Below, piece after piece: positions 1-6,116 of a stretch of 8,162 nt of DNA. The DNA is from Candidatus Pacearchaeota archaeon (lineage in GTDB: Archaea; Nanobdellota; Nanobdellia; Pacearchaeales; GW2011-AR1): contig VGKR01000019.1 in the NCBI GenBank assembly GCA_016866915.1, positions 1 through 8,162 of the forward strand. Direction: 5' to 3'. The position numbers and the translations under genes were made by a program. A model generated the notes under the pieces. That model had not been told where the DNA came from. It searched no databases and was given only the letters and a program-made list of their open reading frames with translations. How positions within the stretch are numbered: position 1 is the stretch's first letter; each line of letters opens with the position of its first letter.

Positions 1-106
1 TCAAAGCATCTGCTAATTTTAAATTATATTCTTGAGCATTAACCTCATATACTGGATTTTTATCAATATTTTTTTCCATTTCAAATTCGGCATGCTTAAT
101 CAGCAT
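1..106 (-). CDS. Probable ribosomal protein S19e, N-terminal fragment (cut by window edge)
   Basis: The reading frame enters from the left edge and gives 35 codons from an ATG at 106. A second in-frame ATG at 79 is an equally possible start, and a stop at 116-118 limits the frame upstream. No Shine-Dalgarno sequence precedes either ATG. The visible protein holds NPVYEVNAQEYNLKLADAL, which resembles the S19e start (a V-Y-D-V-x-A segment followed by a helix ending in LK). S19e is a protein of the archaeal and eukaryotic small ribosomal subunit. A position next to a YhbY/CRM gene also fits, because archaeal genomes often group CRM RNA-binding protein, S19e and other ribosomal genes. Only the first quarter is present, so the name rests on a short motif plus context. 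Confidence 0.6.
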   Translation of the reverse strand, partial: MLIKHAEFEMEKNIDKNPVYEVNAQEYNLKLADAL

Positions 107-110
107 TAGA

Positions 111-125
111 ACAGCTTAAAGCTGT
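111..125. promoter_or_regulatory. Perfect inverted repeat in the leader of the S19e-like gene
   Basis: ACAGCTT-A-AAGCTGT is a perfect 7+7 inverted repeat around one central base. It lies just upstream of the ATG at 106 and near the transcription start predicted from the TATA element at 152-159. It could be an operator, or an RNA hairpin in the leader that affects translation. It is unlikely to be an intrinsic terminator because no T run follows it on the minus strand. Function is inferred from position only. Confidence 0.35.
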
Positions 126-151
126 CAACCAAAAAAGAAGAGCATAAGGAG

Positions 152-159
152 TTTATAAA
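152..159 (-). promoter_or_regulatory. TATA-box promoter for the S19e-like gene
   Basis: TTTATAAA lies inside the palindrome GTTTATAAAC (151-160), in the gap after the CRM gene stop. An archaeal TATA element at this place predicts transcription starting near position 130, giving a leader of about 25 or 50 nt depending on which ATG is used. It would separate the S19e-like gene from the upstream operon. A T-rich stretch on the minus strand (131-140) could end the upstream transcript. Confidence 0.45.
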
Positions 160-171
160 CATTTACACGTC

Positions 172-414
172 TTATCTAATCTCTTTTCTCCACTTTTTTA
201 AGAAAATTATGAAACCTAGAATTCTTGCAGTATATTTTTTCCCAAGTTTTTCAAGGATTTCTTCAGAGTAATTCCTAATATTCTCTTTGGTGTGCCCCGC
301 GCTTTTCAAAACATTAATTCGGACAGAAGAATGTTTTTTAAAATGACTTTTAAGAGTTTCTAGAAAATTATCAGTTATTCCTTTCTTTCCAATCTGCACT
401 TCACTTTGCGTCAT
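172..414 (-). CDS. YhbY/CRS1-type CRM-domain RNA-binding protein
   Basis: This 80-aa protein is a single CRM (YhbY) domain, the usual size for archaeal members. It opens with the family's IGKKGIT stretch (residues 8-14). A helix with many lysines follows, then the strand VRINVLKSAGHTKENI (31-46), whose loop corresponds to the KH-like RNA-binding loop. The C-terminal strand is RILGFIIFLKKW (64-75). CRM proteins bind structured RNA, and YhbY itself associates with pre-50S ribosomal particles, so a ribosome assembly role is likely. The start overlaps the end of the NFACT-R gene by 14 nt, which suggests translational coupling; no Shine-Dalgarno sequence is visible. It is the last gene of the cysS-RuBisCO run and sits just before the S19e-like gene. 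The C-terminus is basic. Confidence 0.85.
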   Translation of the reverse strand: MTQSEVQIGKKGITDNFLETLKSHFKKHSSVRINVLKSAGHTKENIRNYSEEILEKLGKKYTARILGFIIFLKKWRKEIR

Positions 415-793
415 TTTTCTTTATCAAAATATCTGCATTTAAAAGATCTCTCTTTTTTATAGTAATTCTTTTCGCTTTTTTAACTTTCCAGGTTCCAATT
501 TCCATCCCCCTAATTTTTGCTATGTCTTTTCCAGTAAAAACATTAATCTTTACGTCTTGCTTATTTTCTCTCCAATTCTGGCTAAATCTCGCAACAAAAA
601 TTCCACAGAAGTATATGTCTTTCTTTGTTGGTTTTTGAAAATCAATTACTCCAAAAGGACTTCCTGGAGTTTCTGTATGCAAAATAATGTTGGATTTACC
701 TTCGAATTCCTTCATTAATTCGTCGTTACTATGCCTGTCTTTTCCTAAAAGAATTCTTTTATTTTTTCCAAGAAAAATTTCACGAAATTTCAT
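401..793 (-). CDS. Stand-alone NFACT-R (DUF814) domain protein
   Basis: The 130-aa product matches the NFACT-R domain found at the C-terminal side of RqcH/Tae2/NEMF proteins. It has the opening F-R-E-I-F, the K-N-K-R-I-L-L-G-K-D strand with the typical HSNDEL continuation (21-26), the LHTETPGSPFGVI core (38-50), and the end VFTGKDIAKIRGMEIGTWKVKK (roughly 85-106). Full RqcH proteins also carry NFACT-N, HhH and coiled-coil parts, which are absent here. This is therefore the single-domain form, known in bacteria and archaea and predicted to act in RNA or ribosome quality control. Its ATG overlaps the TGA of the C45-like gene as ATGA (793-790), and its own end overlaps the CRM gene. That places it in one coupled operon with an RNA-binding partner. 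The exact activity is unknown. Confidence 0.82.
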   Translation of the reverse strand: MKFREIFLGKNKRILLGKDRHSNDELMKEFEGKSNIILHTETPGSPFGVIDFQKPTKKDIYFCGIFVARFSQNWRENKQDVKINVFTGKDIAKIRGMEIGTWKVKKAKRITIKKRDLLNADILIKKNDAK

Positions 794-1818
794 TTTAAAT
801 TATATCTTATGTATCGATGTTTACAGGGATTTGAGTGGCAAACTTCTATCCATTGCTCTCTTGGATTAATGATAGCTGATGCAATAGTCACTCCATAAGT
901 TGGATGTTTTCTATGGTAATGCCCGCATATCCCTGTTTCATGATCTCTCAACACCTCTTTTAATGTTTCTATTGTAACACTTTTCTTTTTTGAAAGAATT
1001 TCATACGCTCTTTTGCATCTTTTAACAGATTCAGGATCTGTGTTAGATTTATTTTGTTCAGATTTAACAAGAGGATTATTTGTATGAACAATCCACTTAT
1101 GCCCATGGAAAACATCGTAACTAATCCAAAGCCTTTCAATATCTTCCATCATTGTATTTTTAAAAACAAGAAGAGTGTTTGATGCTATACTTTGTTTTTT
1201 ACTTTCAATTATTTTTTCAGCTTCCTTTATATTTCTAGTGCTTAAAATTGCTCTTAATGAAAAGTTTCTCGGAATTCCAAATCTAAATCTCTTAAAATCC
1301 AAAGAATTTCCGGTAAATGCTAAGCCGTGATAATTCAAACTACAAGAAGCTCCAACCAAAGCACCCATATATGTTAAAGATAGAAACTTTAATTTTCCTA
1401 TTCTTCCAGAAACCACAACCATGCCATTATTTAGATATTCTTTTAACCAATCTTCATTATGCCCCAGATATATTTCTCCATTTTTTGTTTTTACAGCAAG
1501 ACTGGTGCATTTTTCAACATAAAAATCCAGCAATTCTTCTTCACATTGCATAACTAGCAAATCTTCAAATGGAACTTTTGAACCAACACTCATTCCGCGC
1601 AATTCTTCTAATAAAAGAGGATATTTTTTCTTAATTGCGGGAATAAATTTCTTAGCACCTTTCATCATCTGAGAATAAGAAATTCCTTTTCTTCGATATA
1701 TTTTTTTATTTTTTCTTATCCTTCTTTTTATATTTCTAGAAAGAGCTTTTCCAAGTTTAAAGCCAAATTCATAATTATTTTCGGCCTCAATTTTAACATA
1801 CTTTATTTTTTTAGCCAT
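790..1818 (-). CDS. Peptidase C45 / acyl-CoA:6-APA acyltransferase-like Ntn hydrolase
   Basis: The 342-aa protein has the layout of the C45 (AAT/IAT) family, cysteine-type Ntn hydrolases that activate themselves by self-cleavage. An N-terminal segment of about 103 residues precedes the motif KCTSLAV, so Cys104 would become the nucleophile after cleavage at Lys103-Cys104. The LGHNEDW motif (118-124) follows, then a mid-section with FTGNSLDF (168-175). The C-terminal block is CGHYH...YGVTIASAIINP (298-319) and SNPCKHRYIRYNL (329-341), as expected in the family. The family cleaves or transfers acyl groups on amide bonds; the substrate cannot be told from sequence. No signal peptide is seen, so it is probably cytoplasmic. 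Residues 29-44 are very rich in Lys/Arg. It overlaps the Nudix gene by 8 nt and the NFACT-R gene by 4 nt. The fold assignment is firm, the reaction is not. Confidence 0.83.
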   Translation of the reverse strand: MAKKIKYVKIEAENNYEFGFKLGKALSRNIKRRIRKNKKIYRRKGISYSQMMKGAKKFIPAIKKKYPLLLEELRGMSVGSKVPFEDLLVMQCEEELLDFYVEKCTSLAVKTKNGEIYLGHNEDWLKEYLNNGMVVVSGRIGKLKFLSLTYMGALVGASCSLNYHGLAFTGNSLDFKRFRFGIPRNFSLRAILSTRNIKEAEKIIESKKQSIASNTLLVFKNTMMEDIERLWISYDVFHGHKWIVHTNNPLVKSEQNKSNTDPESVKRCKRAYEILSKKKSVTIETLKEVLRDHETGICGHYHRKHPTYGVTIASAIINPREQWIEVCHSNPCKHRYIRYNLK

Positions 1819-2245
1819 TTATAATCCAGAAATTTACAATTCTTAAAGATTTTTTTTGATTTGGCCAAGTGAGTTTTTTAAGTGCTTCCTTAAAACCAAC
1901 CCATTGATAATCTGAATGCTCAAGATTATCTAATTTAATTTTTTCCTTTTTTACTTCTGCAGAATAAAGCTGAAAAGATTGACCTTTAAAATTTCTGCGA
2001 TCTGAATAAATTTTTTTATAATTATATTTTCCAGAAAAATCAAATTTGTTTATTTTTAAGGAAGAAAGGCCTGTTTCTTCTTTAAGCTCACGTCTGACAG
2101 CTTGTTTAGAGCTCTCTAAAAATTTTACAGCACCTTTTGGAAATTCCCATCCTCTCCAATGAAGTTTTCTTTTGAGAATCAAATATTCAATTTCTTTTTT
2201 CGTTCTTGCATAAGTCACGATAAAAACAGCTCTTCGATATCTCAT
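1811..2245 (-). CDS. Nudix hydrolase, Ap4A (diadenosine tetraphosphate) hydrolase-like
   Basis: The 144-aa product carries an exact Nudix box (GX5EX7REUXEEXGU), starting at GAVKFLE and ending RELKEETGL, roughly residues 38-60; its glutamates bind the catalytic metal. WEFPKG just before the box and DYQWVGFKEALKKLTWPNQK near the C-terminus are typical of bis(5'-nucleosyl)-tetraphosphatases. Those enzymes split Ap4A to AMP and ATP. Nudix specificity is hard to predict, so an NTP or other nucleotide substrate remains possible. The gene starts 34 nt after the RuBisCO stop, with no Shine-Dalgarno sequence but a small hairpin in the gap. Its stop overlaps the next gene's start by 8 nt. Release of AMP beside a form III RuBisCO, whose pathway starts from AMP, is suggestive but unproven. 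Confidence 0.85.
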   Translation of the reverse strand: MRYRRAVFIVTYARTKKEIEYLILKRKLHWRGWEFPKGAVKFLESSKQAVRRELKEETGLSSLKINKFDFSGKYNYKKIYSDRRNFKGQSFQLYSAEVKKEKIKLDNLEHSDYQWVGFKEALKKLTWPNQKKSLRIVNFWIING

Positions 2246-2259
2246 GTTATATTCTAAGC

Positions 2260-2274
2260 GAACAAAGATTGTTC
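2260..2274 (-). promoter_or_regulatory. Small hairpin between RuBisCO and Nudix genes
   Basis: GAACAA, a 3-nt loop and TTGTTC form a perfect 6-bp stem in the 34-nt gap after the RuBisCO stop. No T run follows, so it is not a classical terminator. It might mark an RNA processing site or tune expression of the downstream genes relative to RuBisCO. A stem this short in AT-rich DNA may be chance. Confidence 0.25.
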
Positions 2275-2279
2275 TTTAA

Positions 2280-3587
2280 TTATTGAGGTTTCAATCTCCC
2301 CCATTTTTGAAGAGCCTCTTTTAATTCTCTGTGGTTTTCTGCATATTCATTTAGATTTATCTTTTGCTTATATGCTTCAATTGATTGCATTACTGCTTTG
2401 GCACCAGCCTCTATACCCTTAGGATGTCCAAGTGTTCCTCCACCAATTTGTAAAACCAAATCTGTCGTGCCGTAAATATTCAGAACATCTGGCAAAATAC
2501 CTGGATGCAATCCTCCCGAAGCAACCGGAAGCATTGGTTTAATATTATACCATTTTTGTTTCATTCTTAATTTTTTAATTTCATCAACTTCAGAACTAGT
2601 TATCATGTCTTTAATTGCCATTATTTCTTCTTTCTTACCCTCAAGTTTTCCAATAACAGTTCCAATATGGAACTGATCAATTCCAGCCATTCGCATTAAT
2701 TTAGCTAAAAATAACATAGACATTCCGTGTTTAGGATTTCTCGTAAACATTCCATGCATTGCTCTATGTCCGTGAATAGCCATTTTATAATCACGAGCTA
2801 ATTGTGTGGCTGTTTGAACAGCTGTAAAACCACTAACAACTACATCCAGCATGAAATATTTGAAATTTTGTTCAGAAATTGTTTTTACTCTCTTTTCTAA
2901 TTCTTTTAGATTCGGAGCAGTCACATTAATAAAAGCCTCTTTAATCTCTCCTGTTATTTTCTCTGCCTTATCTCTATATTTTGCGAGTAATTTTACGCGC
3001 TCATCAAATCTATTAAACGACTGATTTGTTAAATTCTCATCATCTTTTATACAATCAATCCCCCCCAACCACACAGGCATACCATATTTTTCAGCATGCT
3101 CTCTTGCTGTTGCAGCTAATTTTGGTTTTGGAACAACAGATGTTATGGGCCCGGTTTTTCTCTTAAAAATTTTAGATATAACATCTTTTCCATATACTGG
3201 GCCCTCGTAATATTTTAATATCTCTTTGGGAAATTCAGCATCAAGAAGTTTAAGATTTTTTACAGCTTTCATACCAAAAACATTACCTCCGAATCCACTC
3301 ATCATAGCAGAAATTGAACCTTCTTCAAAGATAATTTGAGGATATGCTATTTTCGTAAAATTTTTATCATATTCATATGCATATGCCTTTGTTTTCGGCA
3401 ATAGTTTTGGGCGATATGCAAGAGTTGTCCATGTTCCTGCAGAACTTTCAGAGGCTATTCTTCCAACAGCATCCTCTTTTGTTATGCCTTTTGCAGGCTC
3501 GAAATAAAAAAGAACATTCAAATCTTTTTTTGGATTGTGTTTCAAATTAATAAAATCATGGTACCACTCAATTTTTTTTTCAGACAT
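2280..3587 (-). CDS. rbcL: Ribulose-1,5-bisphosphate carboxylase, form III large subunit
   Basis: The 435-aa protein is a complete RuBisCO large chain that carboxylates RuBP to two 3-phosphoglycerates. By alignment to the plant enzyme, the active-site set is present: Glu47 and Thr52 (plant E60, T65), Asn102 (N123), Lys154 and Lys156 in PKPK (K175, K177), carbamylated Lys181 with Asp183 and Glu184 in IKDDE, His274-Arg275 (H294-R295), His307 (H327), loop-6 Lys314 in GKLEG (K334), Ser357 (S379) and GGGTLGHP from 382. It is therefore not a form IV RuBisCO-like protein. No small-subunit gene is present, and DENLTNQ, GGLHPGILPD and the length fit archaeal form III; the subtype was not resolved. A GAGGT Shine-Dalgarno (3597-3601) lies 9 nt before ATG, inside the end of cysS. 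The K154-K181 interval is one residue longer than in the plant and Thermococcus enzymes as I recall them. Form III normally acts in AMP salvage. Confidence 0.96.
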   Translation of the reverse strand: MSEKKIEWYHDFINLKHNPKKDLNVLFYFEPAKGITKEDAVGRIASESSAGTWTTLAYRPKLLPKTKAYAYEYDKNFTKIAYPQIIFEEGSISAMMSGFGGNVFGMKAVKNLKLLDAEFPKEILKYYEGPVYGKDVISKIFKRKTGPITSVVPKPKLAATAREHAEKYGMPVWLGGIDCIKDDENLTNQSFNRFDERVKLLAKYRDKAEKITGEIKEAFINVTAPNLKELEKRVKTISEQNFKYFMLDVVVSGFTAVQTATQLARDYKMAIHGHRAMHGMFTRNPKHGMSMLFLAKLMRMAGIDQFHIGTVIGKLEGKKEEIMAIKDMITSSEVDEIKKLRMKQKWYNIKPMLPVASGGLHPGILPDVLNIYGTTDLVLQIGGGTLGHPKGIEAGAKAVMQSIEAYKQKINLNEYAENHRELKEALQKWGRLKPQ

Positions 3588-3594
3588 TTTTCTT

Positions 3595-4977
3595 TTACCT
3601 CTTTTTTATAACAATTCCTTTTTCTGTATCCTCAACAACAAAACCAAGTTTATTAATTTTTTCTCGAATTTCATCAGCTTCTTGAAATTTTTTATCTTTT
3701 CTTTTTCTCTCTCTTTCTTCTGCAAGTTTCTTAATTTCAGCAGAAATCTCGATTTTTTCTTCTTTATCTAAATTCAATCCGAATACTTTGTCAAATTTCA
3801 AAACTAATTCATATTTTTCAGAATCATTTAATCGATTCTCTCTTAAAATATCCCACACATAGCTTAATGCCTGCGGAACATTTAAATCATCATTTAAAAA
3901 TTCAAGAAATTGTTTATATGCAAGTTCTATATTTTTTTTATTTATCTTTTGCTTAGATTTTCTTAGTTCAAATAAAATATTTTTTAATTTTTCATAAGCA
4001 TTTTTAGAAGCATTCAAACTTTCCAATGTAAAATTCAATGGTTTTCGGTAATGCGCAGACAAATAAAAATATTTCAAATGCATTGGAGAGTAATTCATTT
4101 TTTCAAGATCAGATAAAGTATACAATCCTCCTGTTGATTTTGAAATTTTTTCTCCTTTAAAATTTAGAAAAGCTCCATGAAGCCAGTATCTAACAAAAGT
4201 TTTTCCCGTGGCAGCCTCGCTTTGAGCTATTTCATTTGAATGATGAACTGAAATATGATCTTCTCCACCTGTATGTATATCAATTGTTTCTCCAAGATGC
4301 TTCATTGACATTGCAGAACATTCAATATGCCAACCAGGAAAACCAATTCCCCAAGGAGAACCCCATTCCTGTTGTCTTTCTCCGGATTTCTCTGAAAATT
4401 TCCATAAAGCAAAATCTGTTTTATTCTTTTTTTTCCCAATAGCTATTCTTTTTCCTGCTTTAAGCCCCTGAACATCTAATTTTGCAAGTTTTCCGTAATT
4501 TCTAAATTTAGAAGTATCAAAATAAATTCCATCAGATGTTTTGTAGGTGTACCCTTTTTTTTCTAATTTTTTTATAAGTTCTATCTGCTCTTTAATATAT
4601 TCTGTTGCTTTAGTCCAGACATCTGGCTCAGAAATATTTAATTTTTTCAAATCCTGCTTGAAAATATTAAAATAAAATTCAGAAATTTCTCTAGCTGTCT
4701 TTCCTTCGCGTTTAGCTGTTTTCTCAATTTTATCCTCACCTTCATCTGCATTTGAAACTAAATGTCCTACGTCTGTAACATTCATTACATGCTTAACAGA
4801 ATATCCTTGAAAAATCAAAATTTTTTTTAAAAAATCAGGAAAAATATAACTTCTTAAATTTCCAATATGGGGATACCAATAAACAGTCGGACCGCAGGTA
4901 TAAATTCCAATTTTCTTATCTTTTAATGGCTTGAAAACCTCTTTTTTTCTTGTTAAAGTATTGTAGAATCTTATCAT
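3595..4977 (-). CDS. cysS: Cysteinyl-tRNA synthetase
   Basis: This 460-aa class I synthetase attaches cysteine to tRNA-Cys in the cytoplasm. It has the HIGH-type signature PHIGN (36-40) and the KMSKS-type signature KISKS (277-281). The zinc site that reads the cysteine thiol is intact: Cys28 in YTCGPTVY, Cys220 in WHIECSAM, and His245 and Glu249 in HHSNEIAQSE. The C-terminal DKKFQEADEIREKINKLG stretch is the usual family ending, so the protein is full length. It is the first gene of the left-hand run. No Shine-Dalgarno is seen, and a TATA-like element about 25 nt upstream suggests a leaderless or nearly leaderless mRNA. Only 7 nt separate its stop from the RuBisCO start, so the two are almost certainly co-transcribed. 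A cysS gene means this archaeon need not rely on the SepRS/SepCysS route. Confidence 0.97.
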   Translation of the reverse strand: MIRFYNTLTRKKEVFKPLKDKKIGIYTCGPTVYWYPHIGNLRSYIFPDFLKKILIFQGYSVKHVMNVTDVGHLVSNADEGEDKIEKTAKREGKTAREISEFYFNIFKQDLKKLNISEPDVWTKATEYIKEQIELIKKLEKKGYTYKTSDGIYFDTSKFRNYGKLAKLDVQGLKAGKRIAIGKKKNKTDFALWKFSEKSGERQQEWGSPWGIGFPGWHIECSAMSMKHLGETIDIHTGGEDHISVHHSNEIAQSEAATGKTFVRYWLHGAFLNFKGEKISKSTGGLYTLSDLEKMNYSPMHLKYFYLSAHYRKPLNFTLESLNASKNAYEKLKNILFELRKSKQKINKKNIELAYKQFLEFLNDDLNVPQALSYVWDILRENRLNDSEKYELVLKFDKVFGLNLDKEEKIEISAEIKKLAEERERKRKDKKFQEADEIREKINKLGFVVEDTEKGIVIKKR

Positions 4978-4999
4978 AAATAATTCAAGTAAAAGCGAT

Positions 5000-5009
5000 T
5001 TAAAAATTT
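5000..5009 (-). promoter_or_regulatory. TATA-box promoter of the cysS-RuBisCO run
   Basis: On the minus strand this reads AAATTTTTAA, an archaeal-type TATA element in the 51-nt gap after the pilin gene. The expected start, about 25 nt downstream, falls near 4979, almost on the cysS ATG at 4977. That matches the missing Shine-Dalgarno and suggests a leaderless transcript. The AT-rich background makes chance matches common. Confidence 0.45.
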
Positions 5010-5028
5010 AAGTTATTCTCTTAGAAAA

Positions 5029-5589
5029 TTATTTTATTGTTATTAAAATATCAGGTGAAGAATAACTCTCTCCATCCTTGCGAATTTCTAAATTATAAAC
5101 AATTGGGCAAGGAGGTGCTGTTTCAGGAATATCAAATCTAACCATTCGAGGAAAATCAAGGGTGTTACCTCCTCCGAGATTAAAACTTCCTTCTCCTCCA
5201 AGAAGATAACTATTTGCAATTTCTTTTGTAAAACTCGTTCCACATTTTGAAACATCCATGGCACTAGTTACATATGTAAATTCAGCTTCTTCAACACCGG
5301 TATTTTTTACAGAAAAAGCAAAGCCTTTAGGTGTATCTCCCTTTTTCAGAGTAACCTCTCTTGATGTTGGATAAATTGCGACATTTCTTCCTTCTTCTGC
5401 AAATAATTTTTGTATCTGACTTTGAACTTCTGCATCAATAGAATCAATTGCGTTTGTTCCAGATCTAAAAATTCTTTGTACAAGGAAAATTCCTAGAACA
5501 AGAACAACCATTAGTAAAACTATAGTAACCATGGTTCCAACTGACATTTCCATTGCCGCGCGTCTTGATTTTAAGGAAGCAAGATTCAT
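5029..5589 (-). CDS. Type IV pilin/archaellin-like protein with class III signal peptide
   Basis: The 186-aa protein starts with a short basic leader (KSRRA) and then AMEMSVGTMVTIVLLMVVLV, a hydrophobic helix of about 25 residues ending near QRIF. This is the archaeal class III signal. A PibD/FlaK-type prepilin peptidase would cut after Arg10-Ala11, leaving the hydrophobic helix as the assembly domain. The remaining ~140 residues are beta-rich and probably outside the cell; Cys116 and Cys161 could form a disulfide. MEMSVGT-type starts are common among DPANN pilin-like proteins. No ATPase, platform protein or peptidase gene is present, so the assembly machinery lies elsewhere. It is the third gene of a cassette, 1 nt after the preceding membrane-protein gene. 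It could be a minor pilin, an adhesin or an archaellin-like subunit. Confidence 0.8.
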   Translation of the reverse strand: MNLASLKSRRAAMEMSVGTMVTIVLLMVVLVLGIFLVQRIFRSGTNAIDSIDAEVQSQIQKLFAEEGRNVAIYPTSREVTLKKGDTPKGFAFSVKNTGVEEAEFTYVTSAMDVSKCGTSFTKEIANSYLLGGEGSFNLGGGNTLDFPRMVRFDIPETAPPCPIVYNLEIRKDGESYSSPDILITIK

Positions 5590-5590
5590 T

Positions 5591-5854
5591 TTAAACAGAA
5601 GGGAAAAGATTCAACATCCCTCCATACAATATTACTAAAATCAGATTAATTCCTCCAAGAACAATTCCAATTATATTCAAAATTCTAAATTTTTTTGCTG
5701 TTTCTTTTTTTTCGTCCTTTAATTCTATCAATCCGATTGTGCCCAAAACAATTCCTCCCAATCCTCCACTTAGAAAGGGAAAAATAATAGCGACCACTAT
5801 ACTTAAAATTCCTAAAATCTTTCCAATCAAAAGTTTATTCATTTTGTTATTCAT
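5591..5854 (-). CDS. Small two-helix membrane protein, DUF4190-like (copy 2)
   Basis: The 87-aa protein has two hydrophobic regions. Residues 8-43 are Gly/Ile-rich (GKILGILSIVVAIIFPFLSGGLGGIVLGTIGLIEL) and probably form a hairpin or a long helix. A charged linker rich in Lys/Glu (46-55) follows, then a second helix (58-78). The G-x-L-G-x-I-G-L motif before a charged loop resembles DUF4190-type proteins, whose function is unknown. It is a paralogue of the upstream gene: same order, same charged linker then LNIIGI, and the same C-terminal LNLFP. It lies 1 nt after that gene and 1 nt before the pilin gene. A second Met at codon 5 is an alternative start. A membrane partner of the pilin is possible from context only. 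Confidence 0.72.
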   Translation of the reverse strand: MNNKMNKLLIGKILGILSIVVAIIFPFLSGGLGGIVLGTIGLIELKDEKKETAKKFRILNIIGIVLGGINLILVILYGGMLNLFPSV

Positions 5855-5855
5855 C

Positions 5856-6110
5856 TTAAGCTAAAGGAAATAAATTTAGATTTCCACCCAAAGAGCTAGA
5901 AAAAAGAATAAGCTCTAGAATAAAGAACAACACACTTAGTATAATTCCGATAATATTGAGTCTTTTTGCTTTCTGGGATTTTATTTTATTGCTTTGTATC
6001 AATCCAATTATTCCAAGAACTAATCCTGCACCTGGAACAAAGAAAGCAAAAATCACACTTAAAACTCCAAAAATATAACTTATCGAATTAAGATTTTTTT
6101 TATCAGTCAT
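5856..6110 (-). CDS. Small two-helix membrane protein, DUF4190-like (copy 1)
   Basis: The 84-aa protein is the first gene of the pilin cassette. Residues 10-38 form a hydrophobic segment with FVPGAGLVLGIIGLIQ, residues 40-50 a basic loop (NKIKSQKAKRL), and residues 51-71 a second helix. It ends in GGNLNLFPLA, sharing the LNLFP tail with the next gene. The pair most likely arose by tandem duplication. The start is well supported: GAGGG (6117-6121) lies 6 nt before ATG, and a TATA element lies farther upstream. The downstream members have 1-nt gaps and no clear ribosome binding sites, so they probably depend on this one for translation. The DUF4190 match is by motif and topology; function is unknown. 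Confidence 0.72.
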   Translation of the reverse strand: MTDKKNLNSISYIFGVLSVIFAFFVPGAGLVLGIIGLIQSNKIKSQKAKRLNIIGIILSVLFFILELILFSSSLGGNLNLFPLA

Positions 6111-6116
6111 TTAATT

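Noticed and set aside
687..869. Plus-strand open frame of 60 codons
   Set aside because: It lies opposite the NFACT-R and C45-like genes, which have clear family motifs, and has low-complexity composition with no ribosome binding site.
1317..1553. Plus-strand open frame of 78 codons
   Set aside because: It is antisense to the catalytic core of the C45-like gene and shows no domain.
2280..3587. Form IV RuBisCO-like protein or form I large subunit
   Set aside because: All catalytic residues are kept, which rules against form IV; there is no small-subunit gene and the archaeal-type motifs rule against form I.
3535..3771. Plus-strand open frame rich in Phe/Ser
   Set aside because: It mirrors the Lys/Glu-rich C-terminus of CysS; the Phe-rich product is an artefact of antisense AAA/GAA codons.
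4236..4442. Plus-strand open frame of 68 codons
   Set aside because: It is antisense to conserved CysS zinc-site sequence.
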